NCBI GenBank assembly: GCA_965644295.1 | Contig: CBFFRP010000439.1 | Span: forward strand, 34,507-98,506 | Direction of reading: 5' to 3' | Source: Paraphysomonas bandaiensis | Taxonomy: Eukaryota; Chrysophyceae | DNA: 64,000 bases | Shown here: positions 34,731-46,890 of the stretch, piece by piece | How positions within the stretch are numbered: position 1 is the first letter of the stretch | How the letters are laid out: each line of letters opens with the position of its first letter | Program-made: the position numbers and the translations under genes | Notes under the pieces: generated by a model | Database searches by the model: none | Seen by the model: the letters and a program-made list of their open reading frames with translations, nothing else | Told to the model about the DNA's origin: nothing

Positions 34731-35153
34731 GGTTGAATTGTATAATCCGTCTCTCAGTTTATCGCTTCATAATACTGTCTTTAACTATTCTATTAGCCAC
34801 GATTACCCAATATGAATTTTATGGCTTTGAACCAAACTCTCAAAACATACTACGAAGTATGAATACGTTCGAGGTTTGGGATACGGCTGCGTTATTCAAC
34901 AAACAATGCGACAGTAGAATAAAACTTTAAATCATTATTTATTTGAAATCAAACCATTCACTCCATACCATATTATGGCGTTCCGTTGTGTATAGATATT
35001 GAATCTTATATAAGAATCGAATTGTAAAGTGTGTCCCAATCACTGTCACTAAGCTCTAGTCCACATTCATATTCAGTACGTGTTGTAGTACTCTCTGAGA
35101 GCGCAATACTGCTTGAATCTTCCGCTGTATAGATTCACTGTGGGGTCCAGCCC

Positions 35154-35492
35154 CTAAAATACGAACTTCGCGTGTTCGAATGAGCAGTTCACCGTACTCG
35201 AATGATGTGTGGTACTGTCACAAGGACTCAATGGGACGCTCCCTGCCATACAGGAACGAAGGTACTGATTCTCGCACTGTAATTCATCAATGAGTTGTTT
35301 GTAATACTCCAATTCAGCCTTCGCCTTCAGTCGACTGCGACGTGAAGATTCACGCTTAGCTTCTCTTCTGGCCTCTTGCTTCTGTCTGAGTTCAGATGCG
35401 CTGAGGGAGGCTCTGCGTTGTTGCAGTTTCCTCCCCTTGGTAGCCTTATAGGTGTGTCTCTCAGAACAGGATTCAGAGGAAGTAGTCACCAT
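35154..35492 (-). CDS. Small bZIP transcription factor (112 aa)
   Basis: A basic region followed by a short zipper: REAKRESSRRSRLKAKAELE then YYKQLIDELQCENQYLRSC. The order and the SSRRSR core match plant-type (GBF-like) bZIP proteins, which dimerise and bind ACGT-core DNA. The invariant Asn of the basic region (N in SNRESARRSR) is Lys here, which should change base recognition. The protein is short, with only two or three heptads, so heterodimerisation is likely. No intron. Flanks are Ser/Thr-rich. The start is the first ATG on the minus strand (35492). Confidence 0.8.
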   Translation of the reverse strand: MVTTSSESCSERHTYKATKGRKLQQRRASLSASELRQKQEARREAKRESSRRSRLKAKAELEYYKQLIDELQCENQYLRSCMAGSVPLSPCDSTTHHSSTVNCSFEHAKFVF

Positions 35493-36489
35493 AGTGTATG
35501 AGTGAAGCTACATTGACTGTGTATGTGTGAAGATTATGATGATGGGCAGTTGGAGGTCGAGCGTGTGTATGTATGTAGCAGAGATATACAAGAAATGGAC
35601 GCGACATTTCTGAGCGAGTGAAGAACTTTTTTCTATGAATCTCTCGCTGCAAATTAAACGAAGAATTCTTGTACGAGGTTCGATATCTAAATATCCACAT
35701 GTTTCCAAGCAACAACCAACAATAGAATTGCAGGAAAACCCTAATTTATAGTGAAACCCCGCTTTTTGGGTGTTTGGGAGTTTTTGTGTTGGTTTGCCAC
35801 TATGTTGTGTGAGAAGATACCGCTGCATGTTTATTCCCCAGCCAGGGAGCGCCCATACAAACAGTCAAGGTGAGGGTGAGCTATGAGTGTGCAGACCGGA
35901 AGACAAAGAGAATATTCATGTAACGGCTCGAAGTGTAACAGCTTTTAAGATGCATAGACAGAAATGCTCACAGTATCAACAGACGTCTGCAGACATCAAA
36001 CTTTAATCAAGGAGCGTGTGTTGAAGTGGTCGCTGATAGTGTTTGTCGTTCACAATTTCGTAATACGTTCATGCGAATCCTCCCATCTTGAAGGTTCAGA
36101 TGTGAACGGTGTTGCATGTACTTCTTATAGTACAGTCTACAGTACCTGTAGTGTGGTTAGTATTAACATCCCGAGTATTGTATCAATAAGTAGTGACTGT
36201 ATATGCGTCAATAGATAAATCGTCCGACTGAAACTACCAAAACATATGGCTGTTCAAGCACTTGGATATACACGGGGTTGGACGTAATAGATTGTATGCT
36301 TCACACTAACGATTGATGAAATATCCCAATAACTAATAAACCTGAGTACTGAATATTATTTGCCCTATCTCTCACATAATAAGCCGAGGTTTTTTGTATG
36401 ATCTTATTTTTACATTCTCAAGATTGAAACACTTTGGGAGTAGAGTAGAAATAGCCAACATATATTGTCGAAATTTTAGACAAAACTTG

Positions 36490-36935
36490 TTGTGAATGTC
36501 TTATTATTAGCAATAGGCGTGTAAGATTCAGTGCTTAGTCTACTAATCGCTACGAAAGCTGCTTGTGCGTTACCACAAGGTTCAACTACTCTTGCTCTAT
36601 CACTCAAAGCAAGCCTAGTGAGAAAGCAGAATGTTGATATACCTGACATATGCAAACTTCAGGATTCTTGAGTCCTTAAGGTAACCAGCCCGGATGCATG
36701 ACTTCAGCAGGTAGCTCAATAACCTGGATGCCCTTGAGGTGGACCCATTCCCGGGTGCTTGACTTCAGCAGACAGCCCAATTTCCCCGGTTGCCCAATAC
36801 CCGGCTATGAGAGGACAGAAAATTATCTGCTGACTATATATGCCGCTCACGATAGTTCCCTAGAGAAATATCTCCGGTACTTATCTCCCATAACACCACG
36901 GAAATGTGCGAGTCAAACTTTGTTGAGGGCTTGAC
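36490..36935 (+). repeat. Repeat family A, near full-length copy
   Basis: Begins GTGAATGTCTTATTATTAGC and ends TGTGCGAGTCAAACTTTGTT. It includes a short internal duplication around GATGCATGACTTCAGCAGG and GGTGCTTGACTTCAGCAGA (36694-36775). No coding capacity. Confidence 0.75.
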
Positions 36936-37156
36936 AAGGCTTATAATGTATTTTCTCTAGGTAGTATCATTGATAAAGATCAATTTTATGTGTACACTTA
37001 CTTTAAGAAAAATTGATGGAATTAGAATAGAAGTAAGAATCTAGACAGGTAGAAATTACACTATAGAAATTAACAAAGTAGTTGCAATATTACACACACT
37101 GTTGAAAAAAACAAAAACTAAATTTCTAAAGGTACAGTATGCTCACCAGAGTGAAG

Positions 37157-37262
37157 CTGTTGGAAAACGCAGAGGCAGTTATTGTTGATTGTTTGAATCG
37201 TACAGTGACATACATCTTTGAGTTGTAGATATTGTCTAATAATACAATCTCAATTACTGGTT
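37157..37262. repeat. Repeat family C, copy 2
   Basis: Matches 34301-34405 in the same orientation, starting CTGTTGGAAAACGCAGAGGC. Confidence 0.6.
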
Positions 37263-38344
37263 GATAGGACAACGCTCCGGGATATTCTTGGCTTGAATTT
37301 TGGTAGTACCGAAGATGTGTTCAACCAATGCTGCTTCTGTAGAAGACTCATCCAACTACGCCATGCTGGATAACACCATTGAGGGTATGGTCTTTCCACC
37401 TGATGGATCGAGAGCCATATTTCCAACAGTATTGACAGTATCGAAGTTTTACCTTCTGGGACGATCTAGATAAGGAGTAGATCTTGACGTTATAGGAGTG
37501 AGTAGCCGAAAGAGGGGAGTCAACAGTATCTGTAGAGCTACACAATTATACGAAATTCATAAACACATATGAGTGCCACAAACAGGCAGACTGTGCAGAG
37601 TCATACAGTGATAGTATTCTATGTGATACACATTATCATGTGTAGAGCATTGAGTGTTAAATATAGGGCCATATTAAACCCTTTGAGGCGATTAGGCCTC
37701 GGATTTGTACCCGGCACTATTGAGTTAGTGTGGTATGTTGTTTATGAACTCCGTGCTACATGATGTGTTGCTATATCGTGTAAAGTGTGTGAAGGACTGT
37801 CATAAGTGGAGTGAGGGGGTCATGAATAGCGACAATGAGAGGATCCTAAAAAAAAGTAACTGAAAACCCCCTTAAGGGCACTCACTTTGGACATGAATAA
37901 CTCGAGATCCTAATCATGGATCAAGCTGGGCAGTTAAAATGGATCTCACACGAAAGTATGTCACGTCTGATGAAGTATCCAACGTCATCGCCACTGTGTG
38001 ACTGACACTGAGATTGACTGAAAACAGCTTAAAATAACGGCATTAATGAGGTTTCACCATCCTACTCCAACAATACTCACTCTAGTCGCTACTGGTCAAC
38101 AAACAACACAACACAACAAGATTACATCAGTAGACATAGCAGTTGTCCAACTCTATAGTCATACACTTCACTTCCTCCCCATAGCAACATGATGCTTCAT
38201 TAGAAGTTATGGTTAGTGTTCGATTGCGAGTGGATCATGATGATGATGATGGATCCTGCCCGGTCCGGCCCTTGTTGACTCAGTATAAGCCGTAAAAGCT
38301 AAAAAAGCCTATATTTCTGAGATCACGATCTAAAATATCTGCTT

Positions 38345-38400
38345 TTTTGAATCTACTGTATTTGTGTATACCGGTATATCATGTATACACAGTAACTCTG
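38345..38400. promoter_or_regulatory. GTATAC palindromes upstream of the sulfotransferase-like gene
   Basis: GTGTATACCGGTATATCATG followed by TATACACAG, about 150 bp before the start codon. Similar to the palindromes upstream of the NCKX and E2 genes. Promoter role inferred. Confidence 0.3.
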
Positions 38401-38537
38401 TGGAAGGTATTAAAAAAAAGACCGTCGTGGTCCCTTTTTCTTTGTTGTAGCTGTGCGGTGGAGCTGCAGGGATGCTTGTTACTGTCACACGTGAGGTCGA
38501 CTAGAGAACTCCATTGGCGTCTTTCGAGTGAGTTGAT

Positions 38538-39519
38538 ATGTTATCAAAGCATCTGCTGGTGTTGATACTTGTGAAGTCGATTTCTGTGTCCCCTGTGGCG
38601 TGTTATGAGTGCTGGTTCGGCTACTCCACAGGTGAGTTGATGCAATTATTGTTTATGCCTATATGAGGAGTGCCAGCATCTGATCTCTTGAAACTGCTCG
38701 TCAATATCAAATCATCTCGATGTTATTGTCTTTGCAGGTCATTGCGGCACCACGACTCTGTCTTCAGAGCATAATTATGAAAATGTTTCTGATGTTGGCT
38801 TTGGCTTCGAGGGCTACTATGCCGGCACCGTCATGCATGTATCAAGTCACGAATATAGAAGCTTTGAATCTGTGGATGATGAACTACGATGGGTGAAAGA
38901 TGTATTGACCCCGAAGCTGTACCGCGCACTCGAAGAAACAAACAAGAAAGTATATGTGGACTTTGGACACCACACTCTATATTTCTATCGGGGGCTTGCA
39001 CTGTATTTACTTGAGAAGGATCCTATGTTCTGTAGCACTCTGCATATAGTGAGGATACGTAGAGAGAGATACGAGTTAGCTCAGAGTCTCCTGTATACTC
39101 GCGAATTCGTAAGGCAGAAGTCCCTGGCACACATGTCGTTTCGGTATGTACCTTGGGATCACAAACAGGACGTTATGCTTCCCCCACCTGGGAATGCCAG
39201 TGATAAAAATATGTTCAAGCGCTTTACAACCTATCAGCAAATGTTATGGTTTATCGATGAAACCGAAACAAGATGGCTGCAATTTGAATTAAATTATCAA
39301 AACATCTCTGGACTGGTACTACATGAGGTTTTTTGGACAAATACAGATAACAGCATGCATGAAGCAATAAAACAGATTTCACATTGGCTCGGGGGGGGGG
39401 TCAGTGAGAATATTCATCAATTGAAGAAGCACTCTGGCAGTCACAATATCAGTAAGGATTATGGTGTAAGTGCAGACATGTCCTACTTCAAGGTGATGCA
39501 GTTTTCTAAACAGAGTTGA
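38538..39519 (+). CDS. Secreted P-loop sulfotransferase-like protein
   Basis: Exons 38538-38631 and 38738-39519 (intron 106 bp) join in frame to 291 aa. A signal peptide (MLSKHLLVLILVKSISVSP) leads into YSTGHCGTTTLSS, which fits the 5'-phosphosulfate-binding loop of sulfotransferases and spans the intron. Further on are MLWFIDETETRWLQFE and SHWLGGGVSEN, an arrangement I associate with poorly characterised sulfotransferase-like proteins of protists and algae. If so it would sulfate a glycan or lipid in the Golgi using PAPS. The second PAPS motif is not clear, so the activity is inferred. G9 run at 39393-39401 is inside the gene. Confidence 0.55.
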
Positions 39520-41001
39520 AGTCCTGTTGCTTACTCTTCGCTCTCTTTCTTACAAGTTGACTAAAAATATATGTATATGGTCGCTTTTTCGTTTGCTGTT
39601 ATAGATGCTTGCTTACATATACTATGTTGTTTCTTGGGTTATTAGTAATATTCTTGTTTTCACTTACTATCAATTTCAGCTACAAAAAGTTGCAACTTTT
39701 GTGACATAAAGTCAATACGACAATCAAACCTGGGAAAGTGATTTCATCAAGTTTCATACATAAAAAGTGTCTTATAAGTGCTTATTTCTAGTAACTTTCA
39801 TTAGTAAAGCTGGCAAATATATATGATAACGAAATCAAATGCGCATTCTAGGTGGACGGGGGAACTAGGGACTAGTGCCATTCTAAGACTACACTGGGTA
39901 AGCGTGGTCACGAAATGCCCCGCAAAATCTCTGTCATACAATCTGTGCGAATTACATTCATGGGTTGAGGCCACTAGATGCCTTGAAGAGTGAGTTTTGA
40001 GCTTTGACATTTTTTTGTGAGCAATTGAAAGGCGTATTTCATAGGTATTCGACTTATGACCGTTACTTGGAAAATACAGTGGTTAACAGTATTACATGAA
40101 TTAATGATATGATATGATGGGAGTTATGTTAGAGACTCTGAAATTTCTTGACGTGACTATCTAAGACCTTGTAAAATTGATTGGTATAGAGATTGCATCA
40201 ATCTAGAGAATTTAAACATAAATATAAACACTGAACGTAATATGAGACATTGACTATATTTAATGATTGAGTGTACACAACGTTGAGATTAAGTTTAAAC
40301 CATCCACAATGTCAATACTCGATATTGAAGACTAATATGGGTGAGAGAGGTAAGATGTCACTGACGTTCTATAAGGCCGTCCAGATGGTCAAAGGGATGA
40401 ACGAGTGAATGACTGCGTAGATTCGGCGCTATCACTTAAGGTTACATATGTGACTTGACAAATTCGTCCTACACTATGGCCACACTTTTGCCAAGTTGAG
40501 TTTTTTGCTGAATTTATAAGCAATTAAAAGTTGTATTCTAAGAATTTGAATAATGACCGTTACTTGAACAATGCTGTGGCGGGTATTATTATTACATGAG
40601 TCAAAGATATGATATAAATTAAGTTCGCAAAACAGAAATACTTTGACTCTAAATGATCGTGAATATCTGAGATCTAATGATATGTACTCCAACATCATCG
40701 TATTGATTTATTGAATACTAGTACGAACACCACAGTACAACGCATCTAGTGCCTCATCAAGAGGATAAAACAAAAATGAAACTTGCAGTTATTTACCGCG
40801 AAAGAGGTGCAAAACGATTACATGGGGCATGCGTATGTCGATATCTGCAACACAACATTAACAGTAAACATAACTGCAGAAATTCGCGCTATCTAGCAAA
40901 ATAATTCCGCGCTTTGCACAATATCAGTTGATGGCCCCAACATCCGATTGATTCTTGCTATGACACATAGTATGATAGTGATGGTCATGCGCCATCCCAG
41001 C
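39520..41001. other. Intergenic spacer with a duplicated block (family E)
   Basis: 1.5 kb of AT-rich DNA. Two related blocks of about 115 bp lie at 40012-40130 and 40500-40615. No gene seen. Confidence 0.5.
40012..40615. repeat. Pair of diverged direct repeats about 480 bp apart
   Basis: Shared blocks: GAGCAATTGAAAGGCGTATT / AAGCAATTAAAAGTTGTATT, then AATGACCGTTACTTG-type sequence, then ATTACATGA followed by GATATGATAT. Could be two copies of an old dispersed element or a local duplication. Confidence 0.5.
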
Positions 41002-42184
41002 TCAGGAGCTACCAGTGGTTGCATCAGCCTTTCTCACATCATCTACTTCGGACAGAGTAGTAGCAGTTCTGCCTTCTTCCAGAACTGAAGTGGTGGGAGA
41101 GCTAAAAGGGTATTCGACATGAGGATAGGCAAGCAATCCTCCCTCTGAGGTGTCGAACTCGAAAGCTTCATTATACCCTTCGTAGCGCCCTCCAAGTGAG
41201 GTAGGTATGCTTTCGAGTGGCACTTCCTGCTCCAGTGTTGATAGATAGTTGCTGCCCATGAATGATACCTTAGCAGCAGTCCTATTACGCCACGAGAGCA
41301 CTATTAGAGAGCAAACACGCACAAACTACGCTCTTACCGTACATCCAACATACCCTTAATAAAGTACCACTGCAACAAAGGATATAGCATGAGATATTAC
41401 ACTAGTCAGAATATAAAAGTAGACTACCAGAGTGTTAAATATCCAGGGAGCATTCACAATGTGCGTCTTGTACAGCATCTCAGGGAAGTTATCCGCGGCA
41501 ACTTCCATAGTAGCTTTTAGGACCATCTTTGAGTCCGATCCTACCAACGAAATCAGTGATGTCAGAAAAAAAATCCATAAATAATTTACCCATGAATTCC
41601 ATTCCAAGACCCTTCAGACACCGGATAATAGTGCACTGCAAGATAATCCCGTAGCCGTTCTCTGACGGGGGCGGGTTCCCGTTGTATTGAGCCAACAGCT
41701 CTCGCTCTCTTTTCTCCGACAACTGTTCGATAATGAGCGTCTTGTACTGCAGACAATAGACCACAAACTCTCTGTATTCATCGAGAGAGACCTCCCGCAT
41801 GACAGCCGATGGTGAGAAGTTGTATGTCTCTAGAGCGATGGGGTTCCCAGCCCTATCAAGAGCATCACCCGCACATATAATCTGAGGGGCCACGTCGATT
41901 ATCTTCTTACCACACGGGAACTTATAGGGGTGATTGTATCCATTTCTGACGATGTTCTCTCGAGCAAGATCCGCCCCACTCTCTTGTCTCCAGTTAAGAT
42001 ATGAGAGGTATTTCTGAACGGCTTTGTCTAAGTTATGTCCGTGTCCTCGTATGAACCGTATAAGAGCTCTGTCGCCTATAACTTCAGGGAACTGACCCGC
42101 GTGAGATATCTCATCACGGCACTGCTCGCGCATCTCGCGCAGTAGGCGAGTTTCTTCCTCGCTCCAACGCAGGGACGTGGGCAT
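41002..42184 (-). CDS. Sec14/CRAL-TRIO lipid-transfer protein
   Basis: Binds and exchanges phosphatidylinositol or other lipids between membranes. Exons 42184-41590, 41540-41428, 41369-41338 and 41281-41002 join in frame; introns 49-58 bp. The N-terminal helical CRAL-TRIO-N region is ALIRFIRGHGHNLDKAVQKY. The lipid-binding domain has the Sec14 landmarks FPEMLYKTHIVNAPWIFNTL and, across exon junctions, WYFIKGMLDVRTAAKVSFMG. VPLESIPTSLGGRYEG is the usual end of the domain. The C-terminal 60 residues are Ser/Thr/Glu-rich and probably disordered. Start chosen at the ATG at 42184 (MPTSLRWSEEE); the frame is open further upstream only through the tandem repeat. Divergent from the U-box/dynamin gene. 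Confidence 0.9.
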
Positions 42185-42237
42185 AGCTGAAGCCTGTAAT
42201 GAGATAGCAGCACGATGAGTGCCGCTCTCGGCTGCTG

Positions 42238-42460
42238 TAATTGTACTGCTGTACTCCACTGTTGTACTGTACTCTGCTGTACTCTGCTGTACTCTACTGT
42301 ACTGGTGTACTGTACTGCTGTACTCTACTCCATTGCTGTTGTACTGTACTATTGTACTGCTGTACTCTACTCCATTGCTGTTGTACTGTACTATTGTACT
42401 GCTGTACTCTACTCCATTGCTGTTGTACTGTACTATTGTACTGCTGTACTCTACTGTGAG
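42238..42460. repeat. GTACT-rich tandem repeat in a divergent promoter
   Basis: About three copies of a 42-bp unit (TACTCCATTGCTGTTGTACT ...) at 42320-42450, next to looser TGTACTCTGC repeats. It fills most of the 375 bp between the Sec14 and U-box/dynamin start codons, so any promoter elements lie in or beside it. Confidence 0.85.
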
Positions 42461-42559
42461 TGTAAGAATAGACACACAGCAGACCTCTCTGTAGATAGAC
42501 TGCCTGAGCAGCCAGCATATCATACGCACATATGCATAGCACAGGAGTGCCTATAGGAT

Positions 42560-45163
42560 ATGTGGAGTGTTCCCTGTAGGTTGATCGATAAGATAACCTA
42601 TGAGGTGGTGGATTGTCCTGTGAGGGCTATGGATGGTGTGGTCTATAGCCGAGGGGCTCTGCAGCAGTGGATAGAGGGACATACACAGGGACAAGGGCCC
42701 GTCCCCTCCCCTCTCACTGGTCGACCGATGGGTGTGACCTTCAGACATGAGGAGGGCATAGCTCGAGAGGTGGCGCAGTTGAGACATCACCAGCAGCAGC
42801 AACGGCACACAGAAGCCAATGAGAGCACTCAGAGCATGGGGACTCTGACCGAGATATATGAGATCACCGATCCTCTCAGAGATCTGTTTCAATCAAAGAA
42901 CTGGCAGGCTCCTGCTCTAGTGGTTATGGGAGATGAGAACTCAGGCAAGAGTTCTCTCCTGGAACGGCTGGTCATGATGCCGATCTTTCCCAAAGACAAG
43001 TGTATTTGCACCCGCATGGCTATCAGAGTTCATCTACGTCGAGGGCCGAGTGTAGTTCCCAGGTTGGATGTGTTTGACAAGAATACAGGGACTGTGATGT
43101 GGAGCAAGTTGGTGCCCATTGAGAGAGGGCGGGAGTTAGTGAAAGAGGCTATGGAAACAGTGCTTGTTCAGGTGGTTTCGTGAACGTACCTCTCAGCTTG
43201 TCTCAGCCTGTGCGTAGGAGTTTGGAGAAGTCACAGGCGTATCCAACACAAAGATGCTCGTCCTACACATCACAAGTATTTTCGCTTATGCTGTTTTCAG
43301 CTCGAGATAACGATGCGTACAGGCCCCAACTGCCCTGATATGAACATTGTAGATTTGCCAGGTCTGGTACCTACCTACGTCAGGTAGGTATTTTTAATTG
43401 CAAGGTGGTATTCGTGCTAACTACACGATCAGGGGGGAGCCAAAGAATATAAAAGCCCTTACAGCTGACCTGGTGGAGTCTTACATAAGAGAGAACAATG
43501 CACACTCCCTTTACCTAATCACGGTTCCCGCGATGTCTGCTCCGAACCAGTCTTTGGCCTTCGAGATAGTACAGAAGATGGGCCTTCATGACCGATGTAT
43601 TGGTGTTTTTACTAAGTCAGACAAGTGTGACCTCAGGGGCGGAGGATTTGATGGTATTGGTGAACTCAATAACCTACGACGCAAGATTTACCAGCAGGCG
43701 AGAGATATCGTTCCCCTGGAGCGATGGGGTTATGTGTGCACCATGAATAGGCCACAAAGCGATTCCCACTCCCAGAGGAGCAACTATAGCACACTGATCA
43801 GCCAGAGCCAGGACGAGGTTCAGTTCTTTCAGGAGCACTATATGTCTGACCTCTTAGACGAGCATATGGCAGGATGCAAGTAAGTCTACGTGCATATATG
43901 CTACTTATGAATGTCATTGGTCTACAGGGCGTTGTTGATTCGTGTCAGTTCGATGTTTCACGATTATCTGCGCTCTAACTGGGCACCCTCTACTATATTG
44001 CTGCTTAGGAATGAGATACAGGACTACAGGTGACGAAAATTGTATGTGTCTAAGTAGAGCACGGCTAATATACATGTGCGAAATGGCGTAGGGAAAAAGA
44101 ACGTGCGCTGGGGATACCTCGTGCAGATAGCTTTATTCCTCCTGGACAGTGGGAGAGAGAAGAAGGGATGGAAGATAGGGTGACTCGAGAGGGAATCGCC
44201 CGTATGGCGATTGACCGAGCGACAGCAATGTTGACTAGATCCTCGATCCACACCATGGATAGCATGGCAATAGAAATGCTGCAAAAGCTTCATACTCAGA
44301 TTAGCAATGAATCCTGCGAAAAGGCTGGAAGCACCTCAAAGATACTTTCCTATCAGCTCAATCTAAAGCGTAGTATAACTCAGTATATCACCGACGCCCT
44401 CGAAGAGCTAGAGGAAATGGTCACTTCGCAGTTTGCGGACACATTGTGCAACGACGACTCTGACTTCAAGCTAGGTCGCTTTCCAAGCTTCATTGATTCT
44501 GTATCCAAGATATTTATGAAGCAGCTTCGCTCCTGGAAAAATAAAACTGATGCAGCCCTAACATCTTACGTGAATGTTGCCTTTCAGTCATCGGTATCCA
44601 ATCCCCACTTCAAATTAAAGTACAGCTTCCGCACTGACAAAGAAAGAGGGCTAATTCCCTACTGCGATATGGACTTCGACGCTGAGGCCCTCGCGGCTAC
44701 TATTATCCATATCATTGTGCTTCGGTGTTCTACCCTACTCACGGAAGCAATGGGTGTAGATGACGAGGTCCAGCAACTGGTATATAATTTAGATTGGACG
44801 GAAACCTGCGCAAATGAAAGAAGTGTATATTTAAAAGGCCTGTACCACGTGGACAAGGTAGTGAGTCAGCTGAAATCCCACCTTGATTTGACTGAGGAGG
44901 ACGTAGAGAGTTTTCGTCGTACCGGTGTTATAATGGTATGTAGTTTTGCATTGAGTGAACAACTCTACTGACTCTGATATGTACCCTAGGGCTCACTTGA
45001 GGTTGGCAAAAACAAGTTTACTGTTAGTGGAATACACTCTCCTTCCAGTTCTACTGGAGGGTATAGCGGCAGAGTACCGTATTTTCAACCTTCGCCTCGT
45101 AGTGGGGATGGCAAGTATTCAACACAGAAGTATCAAGAAGATTCACCACTCCGCTACAGGTAG
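42560..45163 (+). CDS. Dynamin-family GTPase with an N-terminal U-box
   Basis: Exons 42560-43171, 43301-43383, 43433-43879, 43928-44029, 44092-44935 and 44990-45163 join in frame to about 753 aa. Residues 5-60 resemble a U-box (CRLIDKITYEVVDCPVRAMD, SRGALQQWIEG, SPLTGRPM), the RING-like fold of some E3 ubiquitin ligases. The GTPase follows: G1 GDENSGKSSLL near residue 125, G3 VDLPGL across exon 2, and G4 FTKSDKCD in exon 3. The remaining 400 residues are helical, as in the dynamin stalk. No PH or proline-rich domain seen; the end is Ser/Tyr-rich. Dynamins remodel membranes; a U-box would link this to ubiquitination. The U-box call rests on pattern alone, the GTPase call is firm. Confidence 0.82.
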
Positions 45164-46139
45164 TATAGATGTACCGTTTCTTGTAATAATAGTGTATAAT
45201 AAGACATAAATTACTACGACTTTAGTGATTTAAGTATGGTGACAACATGTTCGTATAAGTATAACGCGACAGTACATTACGTTCAATCCGCATAGTGTTT
45301 CCAATGCCACTGCTCGCACGAATTGTATGAGTGACAAACCGTGATTTTCTCTCTACATTTTACAAATATAGATCTAAACATTAGTAATGTAGTCAAGTAT
45401 ATTCTATTTAAAGGAAACCGCTTTCTATATCGATTTCAAACAGTTTACCAGAATCATCTGACCTTTCGAAGTGTTATGAAATTTTTGAAGCTTATAGGTT
45501 TAACTCCTCTGGCCTACTTTTTCCTTAATTCATGACATCATGTTACTTATTAACCACAGGTATGTATATTTGTATATTTCATTCGTATCCGTTATCTTTA
45601 TTTGAATTCAATTGTATAAACAGTTTCGAAAAAACAAGAATATTATTATAAAATATTTTAGTCATAAACCTATTCATAAATTGCACTCGAATATAATTAC
45701 GCATTACAGAACGATGAAGAAATATAGGCATTCAACTTCAATATTCGATTCAATAGAAACTATCCTAGATTCGATATTGAGAGTCGTTTGACGTGATTTC
45801 ATTATATCAAAACAATTGTATAGTAGGTAACCACCAGTAGAATGATGAGTCAACTTTCAGGAAGCAGATCGTCCTTTCCAAACGTTTTATTCCATCCGTC
45901 ATGATGTGATGTAGAAGATCATAGTATGATGTCAATGCCAACGATCTATATTCACAACTTCAGGAACTCTGCTATAGAGTTCAAATGCCACACTTGCACG
46001 CGGAACCACATTGTCCTAGTCGAATGGTAATAGCATTACATCGTACCGGGGATTTACGCACTTCGTGCGTAGTATGCACCGCACGTAATACCGCTTGATA
46101 TTACTGTCTTCAACCATAGCACGACTTCTCTAGCTTCTA

Positions 46140-46325
46140 GTTGTTTTGGTATATTATAGTGTCTCTTATACCACACACAAGCATTTGGCTATGAGTAGGC
46201 AGAAAAATATTTGCTAACTATATAGGCGGCTCACGTTAGTTTCCCGAAAAAATACCTTCTGTACTTGTTCCCCAAAAAACACCACTAAAAGGTGCGAGTC
46301 CGACTTTGTTGAGGGAAATGTTCCT
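46140..46325 (+). repeat. Repeat family A, 3' half only
   Basis: From TACCACACACAAGCATTTGG to GGTGCGAGTCCGACTTTGTT. Matches the second half of 21602-22055. Confidence 0.7.
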
Positions 46326-46589
46326 CTACCACAGAATTGCAACTCCTAGGTATTAAAAGTTGTACCTAAGTGTGATGATGAGAACGAAAAAAAAATGAGG
46401 CTTCTTCTTGTTGTTTGCATCATCATCACTTTTGTATACAACACGCTTATCTTCTACTTGTGCCACTCTGACTCGTATGCAGTGTGTAAGATACTATGAC
46501 GCATATAATTCTCATGGACTGGGTAACACTACTCCAAATCGCCTTCTGAATCAGATTAAAATAAGATATAAGCGTCAGATTGAAATATA

Positions 46590-46890
46590 AACAGGCACCC
46601 GGGAATGGGCCCACCACAAGGCGTTCGCGATATTGGGCTGTCAGCTGAAGTCAAGCATCCGGATTGTTCATCTAAAGGACTCAAACATCCTGAAGTCAGC
46701 AGATGTCAGGTACATCAACATTCTTCTTGTTGCTCACTTCGTTTGCTTTGAGTGATAGAGCAAAGTATTTGCACCTTGTGCTTGCGGTGACGCATAAGCA
46801 GCTTTAGTCGCGTTGTATAGTAGATTAGTAGGATATCAGAGATAGCACTGACTCTTACACGCCTATTGCTAATAATAAGCCATTTACTTC
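46590..46890 (-). repeat. Repeat family A, 5' half and middle
   Basis: On the minus strand begins TTATTATTAGCAATAGGCGT and runs into GATGCTTGACTTCAGCTGAC. It contains the uninterrupted version of the site where copia element 1 landed (GGACTCAAACATCCTGAAG). Confidence 0.75.

Larger units (their letters stand above)
33778..35153. other. Intergenic spacer with repeat families B and C
   Basis: 1.4 kb. A C/G-run hairpin (CCCCCTAAAAGGGGG) lies at 34131-34146. Family C is at 34301-34405 and family B at 34542-34730. No gene seen. Confidence 0.5.
35493..38537. other. Long intergenic region with family A and C repeats
   Basis: About 3 kb. A GTAC-rich patch at 36120-36150 (TAGTACAGTCTACAGTACC), family A at 36490-36935, family C at 37157-37262, and a second C/G-run patch (ACCCCCTTAAGGGC) at 37867-37881. 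Small frames present show no domain. Confidence 0.5.

Noticed and set aside
43398-43432. In-frame extension upstream of dynamin exon 3
   Set aside because: It lies in the intron between GTAGGT (43384) and AG (43432); splicing gives a continuous GTPase frame after LPGLVPTYVR.
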